Source: Pteria penguin (lineage: Eukaryota; Mollusca; Bivalvia; Pterioida; Pteriidae). Taken from it: 64,000 nt of DNA. The stretch is from assembly GCA_035048485.1 (NCBI GenBank), contig CM068582.1, positions 21,626,155 to 21,690,154 on the forward strand. Reading direction: 5' to 3'. The notes beneath the pieces were generated by a model. It made no database searches. It was not told where the DNA came from and saw only the letters and a program-made list of their open reading frames with translations. Within the stretch, counting starts at the first letter, position 1, and every line of letters starts with the position of its first letter. Of the stretch, positions 10,459 to 20,135 are shown in pieces. Both the position numbers and the translations under genes were made by a program.

Positions 10459-10557
10459 GAAGCTGGCCTCATGCCCCTACAGAAAAAGCTTGTAAGCAAA
10501 GGGAAGCTGTCCAAATCATACCAGTGCAAATCATTCAGGTGGCTTCATGAGAAATAA
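10459..10557 (+). CDS. Possible terminal coding exon
   Basis: After TTATTATTGCAAAAG (an acceptor with a weak pyrimidine tract) 32 codons run to TAA at 10555-10557. The segment is lysine-rich and ends Cys-Lys-Ser-Phe-Arg-Trp-Leu-His-Glu-Lys. The Cys-Lys-Ser-Phe-(Lys/Arg)-Trp string resembles a conserved motif of polypeptide N-acetylgalactosaminyltransferases, but here it sits at the very end, so the resemblance may be chance. An AATAAA lies at 10860-10865, 300 bases downstream. It lies inside a putative mobile element. Confidence 0.25.
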   Translation, partial: EAGLMPLQKKLVSKGKLSKSYQCKSFRWLHEK

Positions 10558-11520
10558 ACAAAGCCTGGGACGCTTTTGAGCAAGACAGCATCTCATCGGA
10601 ATGCCTCCTTAAGAAACTTTGTAAACTGTACTCCCCTTACTGACAATTTTCTTTGATGTGCCAAAATTCACTCAAGACTTTCGTTTTATTTATTACTGTC
10701 AGGGGTGGAGTGTCTTGGATTCTTTTTAACGAGGCTTTTAGAATTTTGTATATATTTCTATTTGTGCTGATGTCTTACCTAATTCATGTCAGTTCTGTAC
10801 AGTGATGTATTATGTATTTCATGTGATTAGTATATATCATAGTCGGTTAAAAACTTTTAAATAAATATTACATGTATTTGACTTGACTGTTTGTTTGTCT
10901 GTAATTCTGTCCCACTGGTATATAAAGTGTTGTCAAGATTAATATGAATAAAATTAACATGGAAGTATACATTTGTATTTTGTTTAACTCATTTGAAAAG
11001 TGACGTGCTGTTCCAATCTAATTGTCATAATTACATACATTTCAAAGCTTAGTTCAGTAATCATCATGATGGCTTACATGCTAAACAAACAATTAGCAGA
11101 TTATTTAGTGTGTTGAAATTCCATGGACAGTGAGACTAACAGTAAACTCCAACATGTGTATACTGCAAAATATAACCAAACTTCTATTAAAAATAGAAAA
11201 TGTCAAGTATGCAATTATATTAGGGATACTGGATACAGAGTTTATATATAATACATATTTTCTTTTCCATGTATGTGCTTTATTCAATTGTGATATGCAG
11301 AACTCAATGTTATATGCATTTATATAAGTCAATAATGTGGCTCTGTAAACCTCATGCTATATATGCATAAGTACTTTTGGCTCTGTAAACCTCATATCAT
11401 AATAACTATTACTGTTTTGTATCTAACTACTTTCATTTTGATACACTATAGTCTTTTTATTTTTCCTTCTTTCTGTCTTTGACTTTCTTTTTATTTATTT
11501 TCAATTCTCTGGTTTTCCTA

Positions 11521-11758
11521 CAGTGCAGTCCGGTGGAACTTTGAATGTCCACTGTCCAACGTGAGCAGTCCAACTGAAATTTCAGTGGGCATTAGGAGTG
11601 GATATTTACCTGAGCTATCAAGCTGTCCACTTACCTGTATGTTAATTCTAACTGACTCTTACAAGAATGTCCACTGTGTCCAGTGGACACTTTAATGCCC
11701 ACTCTAAAAATGCCCACTGTGACCAGTGGGCAAATTAAGTTCCACCCAGACTGTACTG
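11521..11758. mobile_element. Tc1/mariner-type MITE with TA duplication
   Basis: 238 bp flanked by TA on both sides (11519-11520, 11759-11760). The ends are CAGTGCAGTCCGGTGGAACT and the reverse complement of CAGTACAGTCTGGGTGGAAC. Internal motifs TGTCCACTG and TGCCCACTG recur in both orientations. A TA target site and CAGT-initial inverted ends are typical of non-autonomous Tc1/mariner elements. No transposase sequence is present. Confidence 0.8.
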
Positions 11759-11936
11759 TAAGTTATATCTTTCCGTAAATTGCATATGGTCTGACTTTGA
11801 TAATTTGTAATTTATCGGTCATCATTGTATGAAATATTATCGTTTTTAAAGAGAGAGCTGTATATAAGTTTTACTTGTTGCTCAATCCTGGTTTATAGTA
11901 GTAATTAAATCACTTGTATTTGCAATAAATTCTGAT

Positions 11937-12105
11937 GGTTGGTTGATTGGTGTTTTACGTCGTTTTCAACAATATTTCAATTTTATCACGACATGGAAGC
12001 AGGAGGTTACCAACCTCTTAAACATAGTGGCGCAACCTGGGAATCGAACCCGGATTGTCGGTGCCGCAAGCCAAGCGCTTAACCACTACACCATTAGCCT
12101 GCCCC
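11937..12105 (-). mobile_element. tRNA-derived SINE (family A here)
   Basis: Minus-strand copy. Read in sense it has an A-box-like TGGTGTAGTGGTTAAGCGC head and a B box GGTTCGATTCCC, then a non-tRNA body ending GACGTAAAACACCAATCAAC. Other copies lie at 13,293, 17,163 and 52,870. RNA polymerase III transcription from the internal boxes is expected for such elements. Homology to a named family was not tested. Confidence 0.85.
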
Positions 12106-12424
12106 TGCAATTTATTTTGAATAAATACTGTTTAAACTAGGTACGAATTAACCAGAGAATTCATTCCCATTCATTTTGGGTACGAATACCACCAGGTACA
12201 AAGTCTCCCGGGTATGAAACCTCCAGCAGTCGAGCAAAGTACGTCACCATAAACTTGAACCCAAAATAAGGTCACTATCTAGAATGAAACCTAAATATAA
12301 CATCATGAAGTCACTTCCCCAATGCGTGAAATGAAGTGGGTTTTTTGTTTCTTATACCTTTGATAATGATTTTAAAGTAGGTTTCTTTTGTCTGTTTGCC
12401 TTCTTCAGTTCTTGTCTGTCGCAG

Positions 12425-12550
12425 ACGATGTTGCAAAATTTTCGCAAAATCACGTTCGTTGTACGCGAAGTAACGTTATAGCCGGTGGTCTTAGCTGGCG
12501 ACTGCTATACAGTAGTGCCAGTAGACATAAAACTGTCAATACAACAAAAG
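12425..12550 (+). CDS. Candidate exon with mitochondrial-presequence-like peptide
   Basis: A strong acceptor (CTTCTTCAGTTCTTGTCTGTCGCAG) and donor (ACAAAAG|GTGAGA) bound 126 bases that are open in one frame. The peptide is Arg/Ser-rich and acid-poor (Arg-Ser-Asn-Val-Ile-Ala-Gly-Gly-Leu-Ser-Trp-Arg-Leu-Leu-Tyr-Ser-Ser-Ala-Ser-Arg), the composition of a mitochondrial targeting sequence. No in-frame ATG occurs in the exon, so the start would lie in an upstream exon. No downstream exon was found within the next kilobases. Splice sites are seen; the targeting role is inferred. Confidence 0.35.
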
Positions 12551-13292
12551 GTGAGAATTTTACTTTGAATACATGTTTGGTAAATCCATGACCATGTGCT
12601 GTTTACTTCTCCCCGCTACATGCTTTAAGACTCAGGATTAATGTTGCTCTTGAAAATAAGTCCCAAAATGTAGTTTATTCAAACATTTTAATGATTCAGA
12701 TAGCGGTTGTGGCGGTAGCACGATTAACCGGAATGCCTATTATCACCGAGATGACTTCTTCATGAAAAACCGAAATGTCCCGAAATGCCCTTTGTTTCTA
12801 GTTATATATGTTTTGTTTTAAATATTTTGTAAAAGAAAATTTTAACTTATAGAGGAAATCTAAAATCGCCATGTTAATCATAAATATTAGTATGAATTTT
12901 ATTGTTAATTTTCTTTAAAGTGCTATTAGAAGGGTGCTACTAAATGGAGTCCGGAAGAAAAGTACAGGGGTGAGGGTTTGGAAAGGGCATCCGGAGATAG
13001 ATTATGATAATATCTAATACATATCCAAGTCTCATCCAAATACATTGAGTAGTTTTGATTTTATACAGGCTCACAAATTTTCCCCGGTGAATTCCAACTA
13101 CAGAGCGCCGTGATATTTTATCGCGGTCATGCTAAAAACAGCCCGGGGCAGCCTGGAGCAGCCCGGAGAAAGAAAGTTGCACCCGGGGCTTTGTGTGTTG
13201 GTTTTTATTGTTGTATATGCCTTTATTAATTGATTCAATAGTAGCTTTATCCTATATGATATGAATTTTAAGAATATTTGCATGTTTGATCA

Positions 13293-13462
13293 GGGGGCAG
13301 GCGTGGTGTAGTAGTTAAGCGCTTGGCTTGCGGCGCCGACGATCCGGGTTCGATTCCCGGGTTGCGCCACTATGTTTAAGAGGTTGGTAACCCCCTGTTT
13401 CCATGTCGCGATATAACTGAAATATTGTTGAAAGCGACGTAAAACACCAATCAACCACCCAA
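13293..13462 (+). mobile_element. tRNA-derived SINE (family A), 12-bp target duplication
   Basis: Sense copy with GTGGTGTAGTAGTTAAGCGC (A-box region) and GGTTCGATTCCCGG (B box), ending GACGTAAAACACCAATCAAC. Flanking copies CATGTTTGATCA (13281-13292) and CATGTTTGAACA (13463-13474) form a target duplication with one mismatch, typical of LINE-mediated insertion. Confidence 0.9.
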
Positions 13463-13609
13463 CATGTTTGAACAAATGTTTACACAAAACCTTGTTTGGC
13501 GAATTTCCTTCAAAATCGGCAAATTTCCCCCGTCAAAGGTGGCGCTAGATACGCCAGTGATATGTAGCGTGAAATCAAATGATTAAAATAAATTTTTGCA
13601 GCTCCTCCC

Positions 13610-13611
<2 letters not shown>

Positions 13612-13643
<32 letters not shown>
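13612..13643. repeat. (CT)n microsatellite
   Basis: About 15 CT units. The surrounding 13,475-15,320 otherwise holds no gene I can support; a GGCGGATCTAGG fragment of a dispersed repeat lies at about 13,978. Confidence 0.9.
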
Positions 13644-13647
<4 letters not shown>

Positions 13648-14755
13648 AATTTACGTTTTATTCTTACAAAGCTAATATGTGTTCATTATTTTATAGTTGC
13701 TATATTTGACTGCGATTTTCTGTATGTTGTACATTGAATGGAGAGTGAAATTCATTACCATTACCGTTAATAACGTCATGAAACTTTTTATTAAGATGTA
13801 TGATACGAGTTTATATATGTTAGTATTATAATATGATATAGTGCCGTTATTTGCAGGCGTATTGGATCGGGATCTGTACTGTAGTGTGGTTATATATACC
13901 AGGGACGTATATAACACATACGATGAATTGTAAAATCTTAGACAATTTGACAATAATATTTTATGAATCAGAGCATTGGCGGATCTAGGGTGAGGGTTGC
14001 AGTGGTTTGTACGTAAAAAAAATTTACCAAAAAAGGTCATTTTCGGCCATTTAAAGCTGCAACTTATTTTTTCTTAATGTTACCAGCTCTTGTCACGTGG
14101 AGGCCACCTCTATAAGAGCCTAACTAAAATAGAACTGTAAAAAAAAGAAGAAAACTGAAAATACAAACATGAAATGAAGAAAAATTAAGATATATAAAAT
14201 TTACAATTAATTTTAAAGCGAACGTTATACTTAATAAAGGAATTAAGAGTAAAATAATGGAAAGAAGATAATTTAGATGTCATTCATATTCATCTGAACG
14301 ATAAAATAGTATATAAATATTATAATTTTATAATTAACAAATGAATGAAAGACAGAATTTAATAAAAATAGGAATAAACGTATGACAATATTTACGTATG
14401 TTCATCAAAATATTACATACATAAAACGGTGATAATTATAAAGAAACTAAGAAAGAAATGTAGAATGCTATGGGTATATAATCAAATACAAATACATTGT
14501 AAATAACATCAATGTGCTTCAATCAAATCGTTGAAGATCTCTTTTTAAGCAATAAAACCTAAATGAAGAATGACATAAAGATATTATACTGACAAGATAT
14601 ATGCAAAAATGAAAAATATAAAGAGAGCGAGATAAAGAAGAAATACAGATCGAATCAGGAAATATGGATAACAGAACATAATCTTTACATAAAAATCAGC
14701 TCTATTATGTCGTTATGAAATCCTCAAATTAATTTGTAAGTTATCGAAATAAAGC

Positions 14756-14828
14756 AAAAAAAAAAAAAAAAAATAATAATAATAATAATAAATAAATTAA
14801 TAAATAAAAAAATAAAAAAATAAAAAGA
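14756..14828. repeat. Poly-A / (AAT)n low-complexity tract
   Basis: A run of about 17 A followed by AAT and AAAT repeats. Open frames across it are artefacts. Confidence 0.85.
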
Positions 14829-15323
14829 TATGTATATTAATAACAATAAAAATATAATAACAAGTATAATAATAATAAACAAGATTACGGTCAGTGTTGC
14901 ATGCAATATTTGTCCCATGTCACAACTTGTACCTTCGAAGTGACTAATACCTTATTAGCAACATGAAACAGTTATGTAAAATTAGTAACTTTTGCATGAT
15001 TTAATAAGAAATAACATTGAATTCTGTGAAGTTTATATCAAGTTCTAGTGAAACTGACAGCAAAAATATAGCATTGTTTTATTCATATCTGGCATCAGTA
15101 TCTATAGTCATCACCTGGAAACTGAAACAGTGATGATTCTTTATTTTCAACAATAAATATACAACTGAACTATGCTGATGTCTATTTCTAGTAACAGTGA
15201 CCCTTATATAAGCTAACATTGTATGAAGTTTGAAGCAAATTGGCCATTCCTCATTAGAGTTATTGTCTGGAAAACATCCGGACAGACGGATGGACGGATG
15301 GACAATGTACAACACTATAGTCT

Positions 15324-15444
15324 TAGCTGACAGAAAAAAAAATCATGTGTCATTATTGAACAAGAGCAACGCCTAACATGGCATAATACGCCCGTTGCTT
15401 AGCTTAAAGAGGGTCAATTTGAATGAATGGCCAAGTTATTTCAT
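15324..15444 (+). repeat. Solo head of tandem-body repeat (AAGAGCAACGC family)
   Basis: Nearly identical to 16835-16955. It includes AACAAGAGCAACGCCTAACA and ATAATACGCCCGTYGCTTAG. At 16,858 the same head is followed by a tandem body; here it is followed by unrelated sequence, so this is a truncated or solo copy. Confidence 0.8.
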
Positions 15445-15762
15445 TTAGTAGCTGAAGAATTGTGCGTTTTCATGTAATACTTATTTAATTATTCCCCCGT
15501 TGATAGAAATTACAACTTTTCCTGCTTCAGAATTTCTCTGGGAAATGTCTTAAAATACCGATTTGCCTAGTACCCGGTATCACAAACAAAATATAAGACT
15601 TCCGGTTTAACTTGTTACTTAACCTTTGTACCGTCTTGCAACGCAACGTCATAGGTTCCTTTCGCTATGCTTCACTCTCAATATGACGTCACAATTAAAG
15701 GTTTAACGTAATAATGAAAAATCAGGGAAAAGTAGCACCTGTACAACTTCTGACGCCACATA

Positions 15763-15958
15763 TTGGTTCTTTTCGTTATGCAGAGTTATTTCCCATTTGA
15801 GCAGGTATCTGACGTCAAATCATTGTGACATCATATAATTTCTATATCACTTCCCGTAATTTTACACCAGTTGCCATAGAACTGGTTGACGTCACAATGG
15901 TTTGACGTCAGATACCTGCTCAAATGGGAAATAACTCTGTATAACGAAAAGACTCAAT
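15763..15958. mobile_element. Long-hairpin MITE with TGACGTCA sites
   Basis: Arms of about 63-68 bp are near-perfect inverted copies (CTTTTCGTTATRCAGAGTTA through GACGTCAAAYCATTGTGAC). TGACGTCA occurs at 15810-15817, 15887-15894 and 15903-15910, and again just outside at 15684-15691 in a related upstream segment. The short non-coding interior makes a non-autonomous DNA element or fold-back likely. Confidence 0.7.
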
Positions 15959-16434
15959 TATGGCGATTTTACTACTAAGAAAAGTTATCGAACTTTTTAT
16001 TGTTTATTGTATATATCTTGAGATCGGCGTTACGAATGAGCATACTATTTTGCGAGCGACTCTTTTATTTAGATAGGCATATAATATAGAAAAATTGTGA
16101 TCATTCTAATAGCACTTTAATGTATACATAGGTCCAAGAAAAATGTTTTTGTATCACAAATATTGTCTTTGTTTAAGTTCAGGTGGGTATATCAGGGACG
16201 TTCGTCCCGGGGTATATGTACACTATATATCTTTCAAACTCAGGATTAGAAATTATAGCTAAGATGTCCTCAAGATGCATATGTACATGTAATTAGATGT
16301 ATCGTCCAACATCTCTATAAGGTCGTATCGTCACAGTTTAGATTTTTTGATAGAATGCGTGAATCCCCCACCCTCATAATAACAATATAGAAACAAATCT
16401 GCAAAAAGAGCTGACAGTTAGTACCCATTATCTA

Positions 16435-16515
16435 AACTACTGTCGTCAGAGACATAGACTACTTTCAAGTAAATAAGTCAGTGAAAGTAGTTTATGTCTC
16501 TCAGTGACTGTAGTT
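16435..16515. repeat. 81-base imperfect hairpin
   Basis: Arms of about 34 bases (AACTACTGTCGTCAGAGACA and onward) pair with the 3' side through AGTGACTGTAGTT, with roughly 80% complementarity and a loop of about 14 bases. The size and shape are precursor-microRNA-like, but a decayed fold-back repeat is equally possible. Confidence 0.45.
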
Positions 16516-16834
16516 ATTACAGTAAAATTTTCAGAATATGAAGGTTAAGATCTATTCTATCTCTGGATGCCCTTTTTGATGCCACCCCATCACTAGATTT
16601 CTTCTGGTTTGTTCTTCTCTGGTCTTCATTTAGTATCACCGCGAAGATCTAGGCAGGCATTGTCATTCTAGTAAACTACACATGTACTTCCAAATGAAAA
16701 CACTGTGTATACGTATTTATTCTGATATTGTAAATTTACGTGAAAGGAAACTATTTGAAATATTTGCAATTTCGGCACCATATCAAAGTTATACTGAAGA
16801 AATAAAGTGACAAAATGGATATGACTTTATGGCT

Positions 16835-18010
16835 TTGTTCTTAGCTGACAGAAAAAAAAAATCATGTGTCATTATTGAACAAGAGCAACGCCTAACATGG
16901 CATAATACGCCCGTCGCTTAGCTTAAAGAGGGTCAATTTGAATGAATGGCCAAGTTACTATCCAATACCTTCAAGCACTGCATAAAGAAATCCGGAAATT
17001 TGTAAAATCCTTGAAAAATTCTAAGTTCAAGGGGCATAACTCTGGAGAAACCAAAGCAATCATACCCAAGTGCGAATTGGTACTGACCCTTATTGATATA
17101 AAGTAATATACCAAGTTTAATCCAATACCTTTAAGAACTGTAGAAAAAAAGTCCAGAAACCTGGTTGGTTAGTTGGTTGGTTAATCGGTGTAATATTTCA
17201 GTTTTATCGCGACATGGAAGCAGGAGGTTACCAGCCTCTTAAACATAGTGGCACAATCCGGGAATCGAACCCGGATCGTCGACGCCGCAAGCCAAGCGCT
17301 TAACCACTACACCACACCTGCCACCTGTAAAATCTTTTAAAATTTTAAAAAGTTAAAGGACCACAACTCTGGCAAAACTAAAGCAATCATACATAAATGC
17401 AAACTGGCACTGACCGTCGTTAATATAAAATTATATACAAAGTTTTAATGCAATACCTATACAGACTGCAAAAAAAGTCCGGAAAACTGTAAAATCCTCG
17501 AAAAGTTCAAGGGTCATAACTCTGGCAAAACCAAAGCAATCATACCGAAATGCGAACTGAATATGACCCTCATTGATATAAAGTTATATAGCTAGTTTCA
17601 ATTCAATATCTTGAAAGACTGCAGAAAAAAAGTCCGGAAAGCTGTAATATCCTTGAAAATGTCCAAGTTCAAGGGCCGCACCTATCGCAAAACCAAAGCA
17701 ATCATACCCAAATGTGAACTGGCTCTGACCCTGATTGATATAAAGTTATATCCTAAGTTTTAGTTCAATGCCTTTAAAGACTGCAAAAAAATCCGGAAAA
17801 CTGAAAAATCCTTCAAGGGCCATAACTCTGGCAAAACAATAGCAATCATACCCAAATGCGAACTGGTACTGACCCTCGTTGATATAAAGTTACATACCAA
17901 GTTTCAATCCAATATCTTGAAAGACTGCAGAACAAAAGTCCGGAAAACATGACCCCGAATGGACGGATGGACGGACGCATGGACAACGCCATAACATAAT
18001 ACATCCCGTC
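16835..18010 (+). mobile_element. Tandem-body repeat element, AAGAGCAACGC head and GACGGGCGTATA tail
   Basis: The head AACAAGAGCAACGCCTAACA with ATACGCCCGTCGCTTAG is followed by about six degenerate units of roughly 150 bp (GTCCGGAAAACTGTAAAATC, GGCCATAACTCTGGCAAAAC, CCAAATGCGAACTGG, GATATAAAGTTATAT). The tail is GACGGATGGACGGACG then CCCGTCTTATGACGGGCGTA. The ends ATACGCCCGTC and GACGGGCGTAT are inverted copies. A SINE interrupts it at 17,163. Non-coding. Confidence 0.7.
17163..17326 (-). mobile_element. tRNA-derived SINE (family A) inside tandem body
   Basis: Minus-strand copy (B-box complement GGGAATCGAACCCGGATCG, A-box complement GCGCTTAACCACTACACCA) inserted in a body unit. The host motif GAAAACTGTAAAATC is split, with ACCTG on both sides as the probable short target duplication. 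Its insertion post-dates the host repeat. Confidence 0.85.
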
Positions 18011-18059
18011 TTATGACGGGCGTATAAAAAGGGCAGAAAAATATATAAACTAGATTACA

Positions 18060-18260
18060 CTATTTTATTCGAAATTTTAAAACATTTCCTGGGGGAGGCC
18101 CCCGGACCTTCCGTACAAGAGGGGGTAGACCCTCTTCCGTATCCTCCCCCTCTCAGCACTTTGTGCCTTAGGTCGGCACTTTGGGCTTCCTCTCAACCCC
18201 CCACCCCCCACCCCCCCCCCACCCCCACTCCTGCTTCTGGATCCGCCCCTCCATGTCTCT
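18060..18260. repeat. GC-rich dispersed-repeat fragment with poly-C
   Basis: GGGGGAGGCCCCCGGACC, then CAGCACTTTGTGCCTTAGGT and a long C/A tract, ending CTTCTGGATCCGCCCCTCC. It resembles the GGATCCGCC-type repeat at 19,080 and near 1,650. Coding content is not supported. Confidence 0.5.
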
Positions 18261-18843
18261 GCTCAAACTGTTTGTATGAAATATTACACATTCACGTGAA
18301 ATTAATTGTTGTTTGCAGACGGTTTTTATAGTACCCTCGAATGCGACACGACGAATTCAGTAAAATGTCATCATTATCTCGGTAATTACATCTTTTAACA
18401 AAAGAAAAACAAGTGTAATAAATGATGCAACGTCAATGGGTATTTTGTTTTTTATTCTCATGTTCAAGGTAAGGCGACACGGTAAATAGGAAAGAGGCCA
18501 TTTTATATGAAAATATGTGTAAAAGATAATTGCGTGAAAATGCTTCATTTTATTCGACTTAAGACAGGCCCTTTTTTTTTTTGCTTTGTGGTCTTCTGAC
18601 AACTTTTGGTAAGTATGTAGTTGTTTCCCTTAACCATTTTCTTACAGGACCATACATTGTCACCTGGTTTAAGTCCCACGTATGAAATTCCTCCGACACA
18701 AGCTTATATGAACAGTTTGATTAATATTACTTGTCCGTCCAATGCTTCAAGAAGGAAAGCGAGTATTTAAGTATTTAAAAAAAAGATGTCCCATTATTTG
18801 CATTACGCTTTCTTCTTGCATTGAAAAGAAAGAAGAGTTCCGT

Positions 18844-18908
18844 ACAAAAAAAAAAAAAAAAAACAAACAAAAAAACAAAAAAAACAAAAAAAAAACAAAA
18901 ACAAAAAA
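18844..18908. repeat. A-rich low-complexity tract
   Basis: Poly-A with scattered C. The lysine-rich open frame across it is an artefact. No supported gene in 18,261-19,078. Confidence 0.85.
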
Positions 18909-19078
18909 CGCGGGAATTTTGAAAAGTGTTAAGTCACCATATTAAAATTAAACCTGATGCCTCTATCTGTATATGTACATCAGATAATCCAGTCACTGGC
19001 ATATAACTGACATAATTTACATAGCTTTTGTAGTGGCAAATTTCAAACAGACAATGGTGTCCAACATTTATACAACTA

Positions 19079-19229
19079 CAGTGGCGGATCCAGGATTTCC
19101 GGAAAGAGGGAGGAGGCACATGTGTATTAGCCAAACTACTCAGCCAGTTTTGGTACCAAATCTGGAGTTTAACTACTAAATATGTGACCAAAGGGGGCCC
19201 CGGGCCCCCTCTAAATCAGCCACTGAACT
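19079..19229. mobile_element. Small inverted-end repeat (CAGTGGCGGATCC type)
   Basis: Left end CAGTGGCGGATCCAGGATTT. The right end CTAAATCAGCCACTGA is an imperfect inverted match, with a GGGGGCCCCGGGCCCCC palindrome-like core near 19,193-19,209. Probably a MITE fragment; the target duplication is unclear. Confidence 0.5.
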
Positions 19230-20135
19230 ACAAGGCTGGCATAGGAAGCAAATTTTATCAAAAGTTTAAGCCTTAAACACGGTGGAGCCAAAACCAAAGT
19301 TTCATGAAAACATGTTTCTTAGAGTATTTTTTTCTGGTGTACTGGGAAGAAGGAGGGTTTGGCACCAGTTATCTGGATAACCACACAAGCTGGTGTCGGA
19401 CACATCGTTGCATGGTCTCAGATTTATTTTATTTTATCTTATTTTTCGGGGTCACTATTGAATCTACTCGCATTTATTAACTCTTATTTTCATATGATAT
19501 ATAGGAATTATAACCATTCATTTACCAGGAGTATTGTTTTTTAAATCATAGTACAATTCATTTAGTTCAAATAAATGTTTACTAGTACATTATCGCGAAA
19601 AAAAAAGGCCAGGGTCGGCCCTGTACCTATGTACAACTGAGGACAATGAAGCTTGCCTGATGTATTTTCCACTTAGAATTTGATATGTACGAAGATGACT
19701 ACAATTAACTTTTCCTGCATATTTGTCATGAATATTATGCATGTGCGGAGAAAATTTTACAGTGTCATTATGTAAAATTTTAAAATTTGCTAGCCTTAAG
19801 TTTAACTTGAATGTAGATGCCACTTACCATCATGTCATTTGAAAACTTTTGATACTCCTGATTAAAAGTGATCACAGAGCATCATAACTTATCAAATGAC
19901 ACGTATAAAGGACAAGACTACAACTCTAAACCGACTTGTCAGTTGTGCAATAGTTCATACTAATTTACTTCTTGTTTTGTGCCTTTGTGCCGCATGAAGT
20001 TTACTTCACTTATACACATGGTAATGCCGCCTTCATGGTAGTAGCCTTGTCACGGACAAGTTGACCAATCCGAAGCCGAAGTAGATGTTTTCCTGGTACA
20101 CATCCTGTGGTATAGGGTATCGGTACATACTGCCT

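Larger units (their letters stand above)
9978..12224. mobile_element. Inverted-repeat element with TTCGTACC subterminal motifs
   Basis: Arms 9978-10063 and 12140-12224 are about 85% alike in reverse complement. The outer end begins GGAGGTTTCGTACC; the inner end reads AATTCTCTGGTTAATTCGTACC. The arm contains a short tandem of TTCGTACCYAGGAGAA. No clean target duplication was found, so the exact ends are uncertain. The interior holds a hairpin, a candidate exon, a mariner MITE and a SINE, so the element would be older than those insertions. Confidence 0.55.

Noticed and set aside
19828..19857. 30-base minus-strand mini-exon (TTTTAATCAG acceptor, ATG|GTAAGT donor)
   Set aside because: Splice sites are good but 10 codons are too few to judge and no neighbouring exon was found.
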